This document shows, one piece after another, positions 17,267-25,609 of a stretch of DNA of 64,000 nucleotides. The position numbers and the translations under genes were made by a program. The stretch's first letter is position 1, and each line of letters opens with the position of its first letter. The notes under the pieces were generated by a model. That model saw only the letters and a list, made by a program, of their open reading frames with translations, did no database searches and was not told the origin of the DNA. This DNA comes from Maridesulfovibrio sp. (GTDB lineage: Bacteria; Desulfobacterota; Desulfovibrionia; Desulfovibrionales; Desulfovibrionaceae). The stretch covers positions 3,986,501-4,050,500 of the forward strand of contig NZ_OY780933.1 of the NCBI RefSeq assembly GCF_963676065.1, read 5' to 3'.

Positions 17267-18505
17267 ATGAATAAAACCTTATCCGCCATCGTTATATTTC
17301 TACTCACAGTAACCTTGTTCTGCTCCTCTGCAGAGGCCAGGCCTCAAAAGCCTTTCCTGCTCGGAATGTCTGCAGCCTTTACCGGACACAGCAAAGCGCT
17401 GGGAATCGAACTTTATCGAGGGGCACAAGCTTACTTTGATAAGGTTAATGAACAGGGAGGAATCAACGGGCGCAAAATTGTTATCAAATTCATGGATGAC
17501 GGATACAACCCCGAGCCGGCTATCCGCAATACTATCAAATTTGTCAAGATAGACAAAGTAGACTGCCTTTTCAGTTATGTGGGCACTCCCACAGTTACCC
17601 GGGTTCTTCCAGTCATCAAACATTTCAACTCCAACAAACCGGAATACCTGTTCTTCCCCTTTACCGGTGCCCAGCCGCAACGGGAATTTCCATATGAAGA
17701 GTATGTATTCAACCTGCGGGCATCATATCGGCAGGAAACATGGGGACTGGTCCATAATCTTTATATGATAGGACGTAAACGCATAGCCGTGCTTTATCAG
17801 GCCGATGCATACGGAAGAAGCGGTTGGGACGGAATCCGCAAGGCATTAACGGAAAAAGGCTTAAATATTGTTGCTGAATCAACGTACAGACGGGGTGCTG
17901 CCTTTAAAGATTCGATGAAGAGGCAGGTAGAAATAATCAAAAAAGGCAAACCGGATGCCGTTATTTCGGTAGGGACATATGAGGCCTGCGCGGCTTTTAT
18001 CCGCGATATGCGTGACGCAGGGCTAAATATACCGATCTGCAATCTTTCATTCGTGGGCAGCGAAAACATGCTTGAGCTGCTGTCCAAGCTTAATAAAGAT
18101 ACGGGCAAGGATTATTGCGCCGACCTGATCAATGCCCAGACCGTCCCCAGTTATGAAGACACCAGCCTTCCGGCTGTCCGGGAATACAGGGAGGCCATGG
18201 CCGAAGACCCACAGCTACCGGCAGGATTCGGCAAAGGCTACCAGCCCCTTAAATATAGTTTCAGCAGCTTTGAAGGCTTTCTCAATGCCAAGGTCATGAC
18301 CCAGATTCTGAAACGGGTTTCCGAGCCTCAATACAGGGGGAACATCCAAGCTGCGACTCTGTCCATCCGCAATCTGGATATTGGGATCGGTACTGATATC
18401 AATTTCGGACGCGGCAGGCATCAGGGAATGGACGAGGTTTACTACTCCACTGTTTCCCATGGAAAATTCGTACCCCTCAATGATTGGAGGAGGTGGAGCA
18501 AATGA
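17267..18505 (+). CDS. Periplasmic binding protein, LIV/PBP1 type (second copy)
   Basis: 412 aa from the ATG at 17267, which begins a classical signal peptide (cleavage expected after CSSAEA). A TTG at 17195 would put 24 polar residues before the signal and is rejected. The mature protein parallels the lipoprotein at 12466 throughout: LGMSAAFTGHSKALG, DDGYNPEPA, SYVGTPTVTRVLP, VLYQADAYGRSGW. Here it is a soluble periplasmic protein rather than lipidated. Its TGA overlaps the kinase ATG (ATGA), and no permease genes are nearby, so it is proposed to feed ligand information to the hybrid kinase. Confidence 0.9.
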   Translation: MNKTLSAIVIFLLTVTLFCSSAEARPQKPFLLGMSAAFTGHSKALGIELYRGAQAYFDKVNEQGGINGRKIVIKFMDDGYNPEPAIRNTIKFVKIDKVDCLFSYVGTPTVTRVLPVIKHFNSNKPEYLFFPFTGAQPQREFPYEEYVFNLRASYRQETWGLVHNLYMIGRKRIAVLYQADAYGRSGWDGIRKALTEKGLNIVAESTYRRGAAFKDSMKRQVEIIKKGKPDAVISVGTYEACAAFIRDMRDAGLNIPICNLSFVGSENMLELLSKLNKDTGKDYCADLINAQTVPSYEDTSLPAVREYREAMAEDPQLPAGFGKGYQPLKYSFSSFEGFLNAKVMTQILKRVSEPQYRGNIQAATLSIRNLDIGIGTDINFGRGRHQGMDEVYYSTVSHGKFVPLNDWRRWSK

Positions 18506-20988
18506 AAATGTCAAAAATTTTCCAGAAAACTCTGCTCCTGAACTTTGTTCTCTTCGGTGTTATTTCCACTTCCATGTCTCTGGTCTCTGCTCTGACCCTG
18601 CATGACCATATGGTGGCCGAATACATCAGTAAAGGTAAAGCCATCGCCAGCAGTATTGCCAGCTCAAGCGTGGAAATTCTGCTCAACAGAGACGCATCTA
18701 CCATCCAGTCCATGATCAACCAGTTCAAAGACAGCGATGGAGCTGCCTATGTATATGTTCAGGATTCCAACGGAGAGATTATATCGCATACTTTTGTGCC
18801 CGAGGTTCCCGAAATACTAAGCGGAACCAGCATTCGTCCTGAATCGATTTCCATCCGTGAATTGGACATTCCCGAAACCGGTGAAGTAATCGATATTACC
18901 AAACCAATTCTTGCGGGTATGGCCGGTTATGTCCATGTGGGTATGGACAAGGAAATAATCAACAAATATGTCTGGGCGGCCATCGCCAAACTTCAGGTGG
19001 TCATGTTTTTCATATTCTGGGGCAGTGTCTTCATCCTTTATATGATGGTCAAACGCATTTCAGAGCCGCTCAACCAACTCACGGAATACGCAAAAAAGCT
19101 ATCGGATCACGACTTTACTGCTGACATCGAGATCACTTCCAAAGATGAGATCGGTCTGCTCGGCGGAACCATGAAAAATATGGCCGACGAACTGACGACA
19201 TTGATATCCGGACTGGAAAAATCGGTTAACTCGGCAACCAGTGAGCTACAAGATACCCTGACCTACATGGAAGTCATTATGGACAACCTTGCGGACGGGC
19301 TGCTTGTGGTGGACATCAACGGCAAGATTTCCGTGACCAACCCGGCCCTGACCGACTTATTCGGCATCACTGAAGATGAAATAAGGGACAAAGAGATTAA
19401 TACATTTTTTCCTCAGGAAATGACCACCCTTTTTGAACTGGCCAAAGGCAGTGACCATGAAGCCTTTTCAGCTGAAATCCATCTGCCTAACCGCAAGACC
19501 GGGAAGGCTGTTGCCACACCTATTCATAAACTTAATTCTGAAGAAGAGTATAACGTCTGCCTCGGAGCGGTAATACTGGTCCGTGATATTACTTATGAAA
19601 AAGAAGTTGATAACCTGAAGACGGATTTCATCTCCACAGTATCCCATGAACTGCGCACGCCCATGACTTCAATCCTCGGGTTTGCTAAAATCATCAGGAA
19701 AAAACTGGAAAAATCTGTTTTTCCTATTTGCGAAGCACCCGATAAAAAAACACAACGCGCAATCACTCAAGTGCAGGATAACATCGAAATCATTGTTTCA
19801 GAAGGTCAGCGACTAACTGAACTAATCAACGATGTGCTCGATATCGCCAAAATGGAGTCAGGCAAGATCGACTGGAAAAAAGTCCCTATCGATATTACCG
19901 AAGTTATCAATACTTCCGTTCAGACCACTACCCCGCTCTGGAAACCAAACGACCTGAAAATGATGATTAATGTGGAGGAAGACATCCCCACCATGTACGG
20001 GGACAGGGACAGGGTTTTGCAGGTTCTGGTCAACCTGATTTCAAATGCGGTGAAATTTACGAATTCCGGTTCCATCACCTGTACGGCACGCGCGCACAAT
20101 GATGAAATTTTGGTCAGCGTCAGTGATACCGGGAGCGGTATTTCCCCTGAAGACCAGAAAAAAATATTCGAGCGATTCAAGCAGGCAGGAGACACCCTGA
20201 CCGGAAAACCCAAAGGGACCGGACTGGGGCTGCCGATCTGCAAACAGATTGTAGACCACCATAAAGGACGCATCTGGGTGGACAGTAAGCTGGGCGAAGG
20301 TAGTTCCTTTCATTTCACCCTTGCCATTGATACACCGGATCAAAGCACTCCTGCACCGGTGACAAGAAATGTTAACCGGGAAACAAATCCGGGCTGTTCC
20401 GGCAGTCCGCTGATTATGGTTGCCGATGACGATCCGGCCCTGAACGAATTCCTTTCACAGGTACTAGAAGAGGAAGGATACCGGATCATAACTGTCACCA
20501 ATGGACAGGAAGCGGTGGATGTAGCAAAAAAATGCATGCCGCAATTAATCACCATGGACCTTAAAATGCCCGTTATGGATGGGGCTCAGGCCATTACCGC
20601 ACTGCGACAGGATCCATCGACCAGACACATCCCGGTCATTGTAATAAGCGCCCTTGCCGAAGGGCAGCAGGCAGGAGGAGACGCCGCACTGATCAAACCG
20701 ATTGATGAGAAAAGGCTTGTCGAAACCATCCACGGCCTGCTGCAGGAAGACCTGATCATGACCGATCCATGCATGGTACTCGGTAAAGAGAACGATCATC
20801 AAACAGAAAACCTGCTGGTAATTTGTCCGGGTAAAATTAATTATTGTCCTCCGGCAGAGCTTTGGAACCGCGTCTCTTCGGGATTCAAAGGCACCATATT
20901 CATAACTGCGGAACTTAGTTCCAGTCTCGATCTTGACAGGTTATCACAAACCCCTGACGTGCAGATTGTTATTTTACCTGAAAACTGA
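18502..20988 (+). CDS. Hybrid sensor histidine kinase (sensor, HAMP, PAS, HisKA, HATPase, receiver)
   Basis: 828 aa. The ATG at 18502 overlaps the upstream stop and follows GGAGGAGG. Order: TM1 (about 8-30), extracytoplasmic sensor, TM2 (about 165-185), HAMP, PAS (about 255-370), HisKA with the His in VSHELRTPMTS near 381, HATPase (GTGLGLPICKQIV), then a complete receiver (VADDDPA; TMDLKMPVMDG; VISALAE; LIKPID) at about 636-750. An extra C-terminal segment of some 75 residues has no recognised family. The sensor shares HTF.P..P and VHVG.DK features with the kinase at 10439. As a hybrid kinase it needs an HPt partner; one is encoded at 21639. Confidence 0.93.
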   Translation: MKMSKIFQKTLLLNFVLFGVISTSMSLVSALTLHDHMVAEYISKGKAIASSIASSSVEILLNRDASTIQSMINQFKDSDGAAYVYVQDSNGEIISHTFVPEVPEILSGTSIRPESISIRELDIPETGEVIDITKPILAGMAGYVHVGMDKEIINKYVWAAIAKLQVVMFFIFWGSVFILYMMVKRISEPLNQLTEYAKKLSDHDFTADIEITSKDEIGLLGGTMKNMADELTTLISGLEKSVNSATSELQDTLTYMEVIMDNLADGLLVVDINGKISVTNPALTDLFGITEDEIRDKEINTFFPQEMTTLFELAKGSDHEAFSAEIHLPNRKTGKAVATPIHKLNSEEEYNVCLGAVILVRDITYEKEVDNLKTDFISTVSHELRTPMTSILGFAKIIRKKLEKSVFPICEAPDKKTQRAITQVQDNIEIIVSEGQRLTELINDVLDIAKMESGKIDWKKVPIDITEVINTSVQTTTPLWKPNDLKMMINVEEDIPTMYGDRDRVLQVLVNLISNAVKFTNSGSITCTARAHNDEILVSVSDTGSGISPEDQKKIFERFKQAGDTLTGKPKGTGLGLPICKQIVDHHKGRIWVDSKLGEGSSFHFTLAIDTPDQSTPAPVTRNVNRETNPGCSGSPLIMVADDDPALNEFLSQVLEEEGYRIITVTNGQEAVDVAKKCMPQLITMDLKMPVMDGAQAITALRQDPSTRHIPVIVISALAEGQQAGGDAALIKPIDEKRLVETIHGLLQEDLIMTDPCMVLGKENDHQTENLLVICPGKINYCPPAELWNRVSSGFKGTIFITAELSSSLDLDRLSQTPDVQIVILPEN

Positions 20989-21001
20989 TATTTTATATTC
21001 T

Positions 21002-21682
21002 ATGGAACAACCAACAGAATATGGAATAAAAAAATTCGCCAGTTGCAAAAAATGCTCATACACAGCTCCGCTTGCCTCATTCAGTAGGCAAGCGGGTCTT
21101 TTCACAGCTAATCTGATTCTAATTTGCCCTGTATGCGAGTTGACATTCCCCGCAGACAAAAACTCACTGTTTGATAGCTCTAAATCGTTGCCAGACGCGA
21201 TGGTCATTATTTCAGGGGGACAGACCGGAGTTGATCGAGGCGCGCTAGACGCAGCCATCGAGTGGGACATTCCGCATCACGGCTGGTGTACAAAAGGCCG
21301 CAAGGCAGAAGATGGGCGGATTCCGGCCCGATATAATATGCAGGAAATCGACGGGTGGCAGTACTGGAAAAGGACTGAAAAAAACATCCTTTCTTCAGAC
21401 GGAACTCTTGTTTTTCCCGGTAAACAGAAATCCAAAGGAACTGCACTTACAATAAGGCTAGCCCACAGACACGGAAAACCGCTAGCCGTGATTAATCCTT
21501 ACGACCCGTCCGCTGTGGAAACCATTCGCTCATGGATAGCCAACTTCAATATCAGAGAGATTAACGTCGCAGGCCCAAGAGAAAGCGGTGCTCCGGGGAT
21601 ATCGCTACTGACCCGAAATTTATTGGGTGATATATTCTCTACACGGCAGGGACAAAAACAGAATTTTCAAGAAGCGCTTTAA
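21002..21682 (+). CDS. Putative molybdenum-carrier / YpsA-like protein with N-terminal zinc ribbon
   Basis: 226 aa from the ATG at 21002; an upstream start at 20933 lies within the kinase gene and is unlikely. Residues of about 10-45 hold CKKC and CPVC pairs, a zinc-ribbon-like arrangement. The rest matches the putative molybdenum-carrier family with a Rossmann-like DprA/LOG fold: VIISGGQTGVDRGALDAAI, GWCTKGRKAEDG and a later NVAGPRES. Family members are proposed to bind molybdenum cofactor or nucleotides; function is not established. The 3' end overlaps the opposite-strand HPt gene by 44 bp. Confidence 0.75.
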   Translation: MEQPTEYGIKKFASCKKCSYTAPLASFSRQAGLFTANLILICPVCELTFPADKNSLFDSSKSLPDAMVIISGGQTGVDRGALDAAIEWDIPHHGWCTKGRKAEDGRIPARYNMQEIDGWQYWKRTEKNILSSDGTLVFPGKQKSKGTALTIRLAHRHGKPLAVINPYDPSAVETIRSWIANFNIREINVAGPRESGAPGISLLTRNLLGDIFSTRQGQKQNFQEAL

Positions 21683-21950
21683 GCCTGGCGAGACTTTCCC
21701 ATAAGCGGGCTTCATTTTGATCCAATGCAGCCTGCCTCAGGGTGGTCAACTCGTCAGCGTAGGAGTCAAAGCCATAAGTCATTGCCGCGCCCAATGAGGA
21801 ATGCCCGCTTTCACGAATACTCTCATAATTCCCTGAATTAAGGGCATCGGCGATATCGCACAGATCAGAACTGAGGGATTTTTTGAGTACTGGAACCAGA
21901 TCAAAAAGGTCGGGGTCAACATATACTCTGAGTCGTGATGATTGTGGCAA
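21639..21950 (-). CDS. Stand-alone histidine phosphotransfer (HPt) domain protein
   Basis: 103 aa, all helical in character. The HPt signature is seen in SIRESGHSSLGAAMTYGF, where the His is the expected phospho-acceptor. The start is a TTG at 21950, 5 bp after AGGAG. HPt proteins relay phosphate between the receiver of a hybrid kinase and a final response regulator. The only hybrid kinase in the window lies about 650 bp away on the other strand, which makes it a natural partner. Its 3' end overlaps the convergent carrier-like gene. Confidence 0.75.
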   Translation of the reverse strand: MPQSSRLRVYVDPDLFDLVPVLKKSLSSDLCDIADALNSGNYESIRESGHSSLGAAMTYGFDSYADELTTLRQAALDQNEARLWESLARLKALLENSVFVPAV

Positions 21951-22098
21951 GTCAGCTCCTTATATTTCGCTCTTAATCTCATAACATCACATAAATACGT
22001 AATCACTATTTTTGAAAATAATTTTTGAAATTCATATTATATTTTCAAATAATTTCCCTACAACACAAATTCGCCCTTTTCTCCACCTCCATTTGGAC

Positions 22099-22144
22099 TT
22101 GACTTGTCATCCTCACTTATTAATATATGAACAGTTGTTCATAT
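22099..22144 (+). promoter_or_regulatory. ArsR-type promoter and operator
   Basis: TTGACT (22099-22104), a 16-bp spacer and TAATAT (22121-22126) precede the arsR gene. Overlapping the -10 box is a perfect inverted repeat of ATATGAACA with a 2-bp centre (22125-22144). This resembles operators of SmtB/ArsR metal sensors, so metal-responsive autorepression is likely. Confidence 0.75.
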
Positions 22145-22165
22145 GTAAACAAATAGGATTTAAAC

Positions 22166-22552
22166 ATGACAAATAATATCGACTGCTGCTCCGGTCATAA
22201 TCCCACACCGGGAGCTGTGGATCTGGTTAAAAGCAAAAGTTGTTCCAAAGAAACAATGGATGATCTGGCCGCAACATTCAAGATACTGGGTGAACCGCTG
22301 AGAATCAAAATTCTCCATGCCTTATCCATCAGTAATCTATGCGTCTGCGACTTATCAGAGCTACTGGGTATGAGCCACTCAGCTGTATCGCATCAACTGC
22401 GCATCCTGAGAACGGCCCGAATGGTCCGCTTCGAGAAAGACGGGCGCAGAGCCATATACAGCCTTAAAGATAAACATGTAGAAATCATAATGCGTACCGC
22501 ACTGGCCCATATGCAGGGTGACGGCTGCGACTCTATCACCGAGGATAAATAA
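22166..22552 (+). CDS. ArsR/SmtB family metal-responsive repressor
   Basis: 128 aa with a winged helix-turn-helix: LGEPLRIKILHAL, LSELLGMSHSAVSHQLRILR and RRAIYSLKD. Cysteines in NLCVCDLSE at the start of the recognition region match the classical ArsR metalloid/metal-binding site, and extra cysteines (DCCSGH, SCSKE) lie near the N-terminus. Metal binding would release it from the operator just upstream. It is followed after 1 bp by a Cu/Zn efflux-type permease, its expected target. Confidence 0.93.
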   Translation: MTNNIDCCSGHNPTPGAVDLVKSKSCSKETMDDLAATFKILGEPLRIKILHALSISNLCVCDLSELLGMSHSAVSHQLRILRTARMVRFEKDGRRAIYSLKDKHVEIIMRTALAHMQGDGCDSITEDK

Positions 22553-22553
22553 A

Positions 22554-23771
22554 ATGATCGAGATACTACTATCAATAGAACATGAAGCATGGGGAGTTCT
22601 TCTGGAATCAGCACCGTTCATGCTTCTGGGATTTTTCATTGCAGGCCTGCTGAAAGCTTTCGTCGGTCCTGAATTTATCAGCAAGAACCTCGGCTCAGGC
22701 AAAACTTCAGATGTGTTTAAGGCTTCTATTTTAGGAGTACCTATTCCGCTGTGCAGTTGCGGGGTAATCCCGGCTGCAGCTCAGCTGCGACAGCAGGGTG
22801 CAAGCAAGGGAGCCACGACTTCATTCCTGATTTCAACGCCTGAAACCGGAGTTGATTCAATAGCTGTCACCTATGCCCTGCTTGACCCTGTAATGACTAT
22901 ATTCAGGCCGTTTGCTGCTTTTATTACAGCAGTTATAGCGGGAATTCTGGTGGATAAGGACGCTAAGAAAAATCAAAAACCGGAAGTAGTAGCCGAATTG
23001 ATTCCAAAGGCGATCCTGTTTCCCAAGGCAAATGAAAATGTAGAAGGCAACGGATGTTCAGGAGAATGCGAGTGTCACTCCCACGAAGATCATCAACATG
23101 CGCAATCAAGCTGCTGCGACTCTGAAACTGACAGCGGATGCGGCTGTGAATCAGGATGCGGATGCGGGAATACGCACGATGAGGAACGCCCTGAATCATT
23201 TTGCGGTAAGCTTTCTTTCGGCATGAAATACTCTTTCGGCAACCTCCTGCAGGATATCGGAATCTGGTTTCTCGGCGGGGTGATTTTAGCTGGGATATTC
23301 GGAGCCTTGATCCCCGATGGATTCATTGAACGCAACCTCGGAGACGGCTTTCTCCCCCTGCTGATCATGCTTGCCGCGGCAGTCCCCCTTTATGTCTGCG
23401 CCACTGCGTCTACTCCCATCGCCGCTGCACTGGCCTTGAAGGGTCTATCTCCCGGAGCGGCGCTGGTATTTCTTCTGGCCGGACCAGCTACAAATGCTGC
23501 CTCATTTACTGTTGTCGCAAAGCTGCTTGGAAAGCGCTCTGCCTTCATTTATCTTGGCACTATTATCGGGTGTTCCCTTGCGCTTGGCGTCTTCGTTAAC
23601 TGGCTCTACTACTCAATGGGACTCAGTGTTACCAACTGGGTTCAACCCGGAGTTGAGGACAGTCACGGACTGCTTTCCATCATATGCGCACTCATTCTGC
23701 TTGCATTAATCGTCATTCCCAAGGTAATAACACTACTGAAAGGTGAATCATTGCACGGGCATTCGCATTAA
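22554..23771 (+). CDS. SO_0444-type Cu/Zn efflux permease (DUF318/ArsP-like)
   Basis: 405 aa from the ATG at 22554, just after the arsR stop; an earlier GTG lies within arsR. It has two bundles of hydrophobic helices (about 10-150 and 235-400). The first carries GVPIPLCSCGVIPAA, typical of the permease family, and the second carries VPLYVCATASTPIAAALA. Between them is a Cys/His-rich cytoplasmic loop (about 170-215; CECHSHEDHQH, CGCESGCGCG) that is likely to bind metal. Members export heavy metals, and the related ArsP exports organoarsenicals. Divalent metal export is favoured here because of the loop. Confidence 0.85.
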   Translation: MIEILLSIEHEAWGVLLESAPFMLLGFFIAGLLKAFVGPEFISKNLGSGKTSDVFKASILGVPIPLCSCGVIPAAAQLRQQGASKGATTSFLISTPETGVDSIAVTYALLDPVMTIFRPFAAFITAVIAGILVDKDAKKNQKPEVVAELIPKAILFPKANENVEGNGCSGECECHSHEDHQHAQSSCCDSETDSGCGCESGCGCGNTHDEERPESFCGKLSFGMKYSFGNLLQDIGIWFLGGVILAGIFGALIPDGFIERNLGDGFLPLLIMLAAAVPLYVCATASTPIAAALALKGLSPGAALVFLLAGPATNAASFTVVAKLLGKRSAFIYLGTIIGCSLALGVFVNWLYYSMGLSVTNWVQPGVEDSHGLLSIICALILLALIVIPKVITLLKGESLHGHSH

Positions 23772-23800
23772 TAAAGATCTAACATTTGGGGATGAGAACA

Positions 23801-23947
23801 ATGACAGGCGAAGGTGTCGAAGCGATAATTGTTATGCTGGTCATCATCCTTGCCATCTTCAAGATGGTGAAAAAAACCGGATGCGGACTGGGCCAGACCC
23901 AAGTCCGGGATGACTCCGAAAAAAAAGAGATGGACAGTGATGAATAA
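23801..23947 (+). CDS. Small single-pass membrane protein, 48 aa
   Basis: A short frame starting at the ATG at 23801 (an ATG three codons upstream is possible; GGGG at 23788-23791 suits the later one). It has one hydrophobic helix (GVEAIIVMLVIILAIFKMV) and a charged tail with a single Cys (KKTGCGLGQ). It lies 29 bp after the metal permease and its stop overlaps the ATG of the next gene by 8 bp. The spacing suggests it is translated and belongs to the metal-efflux unit. I do not recognise the family. Confidence 0.6.
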   Translation: MTGEGVEAIIVMLVIILAIFKMVKKTGCGLGQTQVRDDSEKKEMDSDE

Positions 23948-24476
23948 AAATAAAGCCGGAATCGAAACCCAGCTTGAAGAGTTGCGCGGATCGGAAAACT
24001 TTATCGGCTTTTGCGCCTTTGACCTTTTCCTGAATGATGACGAATCCAAGCGTAAGGACGGCATATTAAAGATATCACGACACAACCTCGCTCCGGAAAC
24101 CGGATTCTTAAAGTTCACTTTCATTGTCGACGTGTATGGCGACAAAGTAATCCGCAAGCAGGTGCTTGACCTCTTCGCCCGTTTTCACGACAGCGAACTT
24201 AAATCGGAAACCGACCCCGATTTTATGTACATCAAGCCTCCTGAACCGGAATCACAAGCTGATAAATCATGGTTCATAGGCGAAGTCTTCTTCCACTTTG
24301 ATTCCGTAAAGGGAGCTTCCAGAGAGAATGTATACCGTTTTTTCCTGCCCTTCCTGACACTGCGCCTGCCAATTGAATTCAGTGATCTGCAATGGTGGGA
24401 AACTGATGAAGAAGCTACTGAGCACAAAAAATCAGCCATTAAGGCTATAACAGACTTTATTAAAAATAAATTCTGA
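23940..24476 (+). CDS. Conserved-looking protein of unknown function, 178 aa
   Basis: Start set at the ATG at 23940, which overlaps the end of the small membrane-protein gene; an ATG at 23910 would read through that gene for 10 codons. The protein is soluble, charged and rich in aromatic residues (FCAFDLFLNDD; WFIGEVFFHFDSV; DLQWWETDEEA), with no signal peptide or membrane helix. No family recognised. It ends the arsR-permease unit before a strong terminator, so a role linked to that unit is possible but not shown. Confidence 0.75.
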   Translation: MNKNKAGIETQLEELRGSENFIGFCAFDLFLNDDESKRKDGILKISRHNLAPETGFLKFTFIVDVYGDKVIRKQVLDLFARFHDSELKSETDPDFMYIKPPEPESQADKSWFIGEVFFHFDSVKGASRENVYRFFLPFLTLRLPIEFSDLQWWETDEEATEHKKSAIKAITDFIKNKF

Positions 24477-24530
24477 TACGCAGCAGGCATAATCCTGTTG
24501 GCTTGCCGCCACTTGCACATTAAAAAGAAG

Positions 24531-24569
24531 AAACTCCCCGATAACAGTTGTTACCGGGGAGTTTTTAAT
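24531..24569. terminator. Bidirectional terminator between the 178-aa gene and trpS
   Basis: AAACTCCCCG and CGGGGAGTTT arms with an inner TAAC/GTTA extension form a long hairpin (24531-24564), followed by T residues on the plus strand. Confidence 0.9.
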
Positions 24570-24587
24570 TCTTTAGCTTAAATAAAA

Positions 24588-25583
24588 TTAGTACTTGAAG
24601 CCGATCAGATCGCGGATCTCTTCCATATTCTGCTTGGCTTTAGCCTGTGCTTTGGCGGTGCCTTCGTGGAGGATCTGCCAGACGATATCGGGATTCTCAT
24701 CGAGATGACGACGGCGTTCCTGCATAGGCTCAAGGAACTTGGCCATATTTTCAGCCAGCAGTTTCTTACACTCAACGCAGCCGCGAGTTGCGTTACGACA
24801 TCCTTCCTCTATCTCAGCGCAAGTTTCTGCATCGGTGAGCAGCTTGTGATAAGGATAAAGGTTACAAACATCAGGATCACCCGGATCAGACTTACGCAGC
24901 CTGTTCTGGTCGGTGAGCATGGACATTACTTTAGGGCGGACCTCTTCAATGGGTTCTCCCAGAAAGATACCGTTATCATAACTTTTAGACATCTTGCGGC
25001 CATCCAAGCCGGGAAGCTTGGCGTCCTCGGTCAGCATGGCATCGGGTTCGATAAAATATTCACCGTTCAGATGGTTGAAACGGCGCGCAATCTCGCGGGT
25101 CAACTCCAGATGCGGCAACTGGTCCTGCCCTACGGGAACCTGTGCAGGCTTGTACAAAAGGATATCCGAAGCCATAAGCACGGGATAGCCGAGGAAACCA
25201 TAGGTATTCAGTTCCTTCTGGACCAGCTCCTGCCTGATTTCCTTGTAAGTGGGGTTTCTTTCCAGCCAACCCAGCGGGGTGAGCATAGACAGGATCAAAT
25301 GCAGCTCAATGTGCTCTTTGACCTGAGACTGATGAAAAATAACACATTTTTCAGGATCAAGACCTGCTGCAATCCAATCCTTGACCAGTTCAGGAACAAA
25401 ACCGCCAATCTTGCGGGGATCGGAATATTCGCTGGTCATTGCGTGCCAGTCGGCAACGAAAAAATAACATTCATGATCTTCCTGAATTCTGACCCAGTTA
25501 ACCAGAACACCAAAATAATGACCGAGGTGCAGACGTCCGGTGGGCCTCATGCCTGAAACTATGCGATTGTTTGTCTTACTCAT
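24588..25583 (-). CDS. trpS: Tryptophanyl-tRNA synthetase
   Basis: 331 aa, the normal length for a bacterial class Ib synthetase. RPTGRLHLGHYFG carries the HIGH-type motif (HLGH), FFVADWHAMTS matches the tryptophan-pocket strand, and GRKMSKSYDN contains the KMSKS loop. It charges tRNA-Trp in the cytoplasm. It is the last gene of an apparent minus-strand unit that begins with tRNA-Trp itself, with an M50 protease gene between them (26-bp gap). Confidence 0.98.
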   Translation of the reverse strand: MSKTNNRIVSGMRPTGRLHLGHYFGVLVNWVRIQEDHECYFFVADWHAMTSEYSDPRKIGGFVPELVKDWIAAGLDPEKCVIFHQSQVKEHIELHLILSMLTPLGWLERNPTYKEIRQELVQKELNTYGFLGYPVLMASDILLYKPAQVPVGQDQLPHLELTREIARRFNHLNGEYFIEPDAMLTEDAKLPGLDGRKMSKSYDNGIFLGEPIEEVRPKVMSMLTDQNRLRKSDPGDPDVCNLYPYHKLLTDAETCAEIEEGCRNATRGCVECKKLLAENMAKFLEPMQERRRHLDENPDIVWQILHEGTAKAQAKAKQNMEEIRDLIGFKY

Positions 25584-25609
25584 TTTAAATTCTTGTATGC
25601 TTAGCGGTT

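Noticed and set aside
24666..25556. 296-codon frame antisense to trpS
   Set aside because: It lies fully opposite a well-supported trpS and has no recognisable family; a codon-usage shadow.
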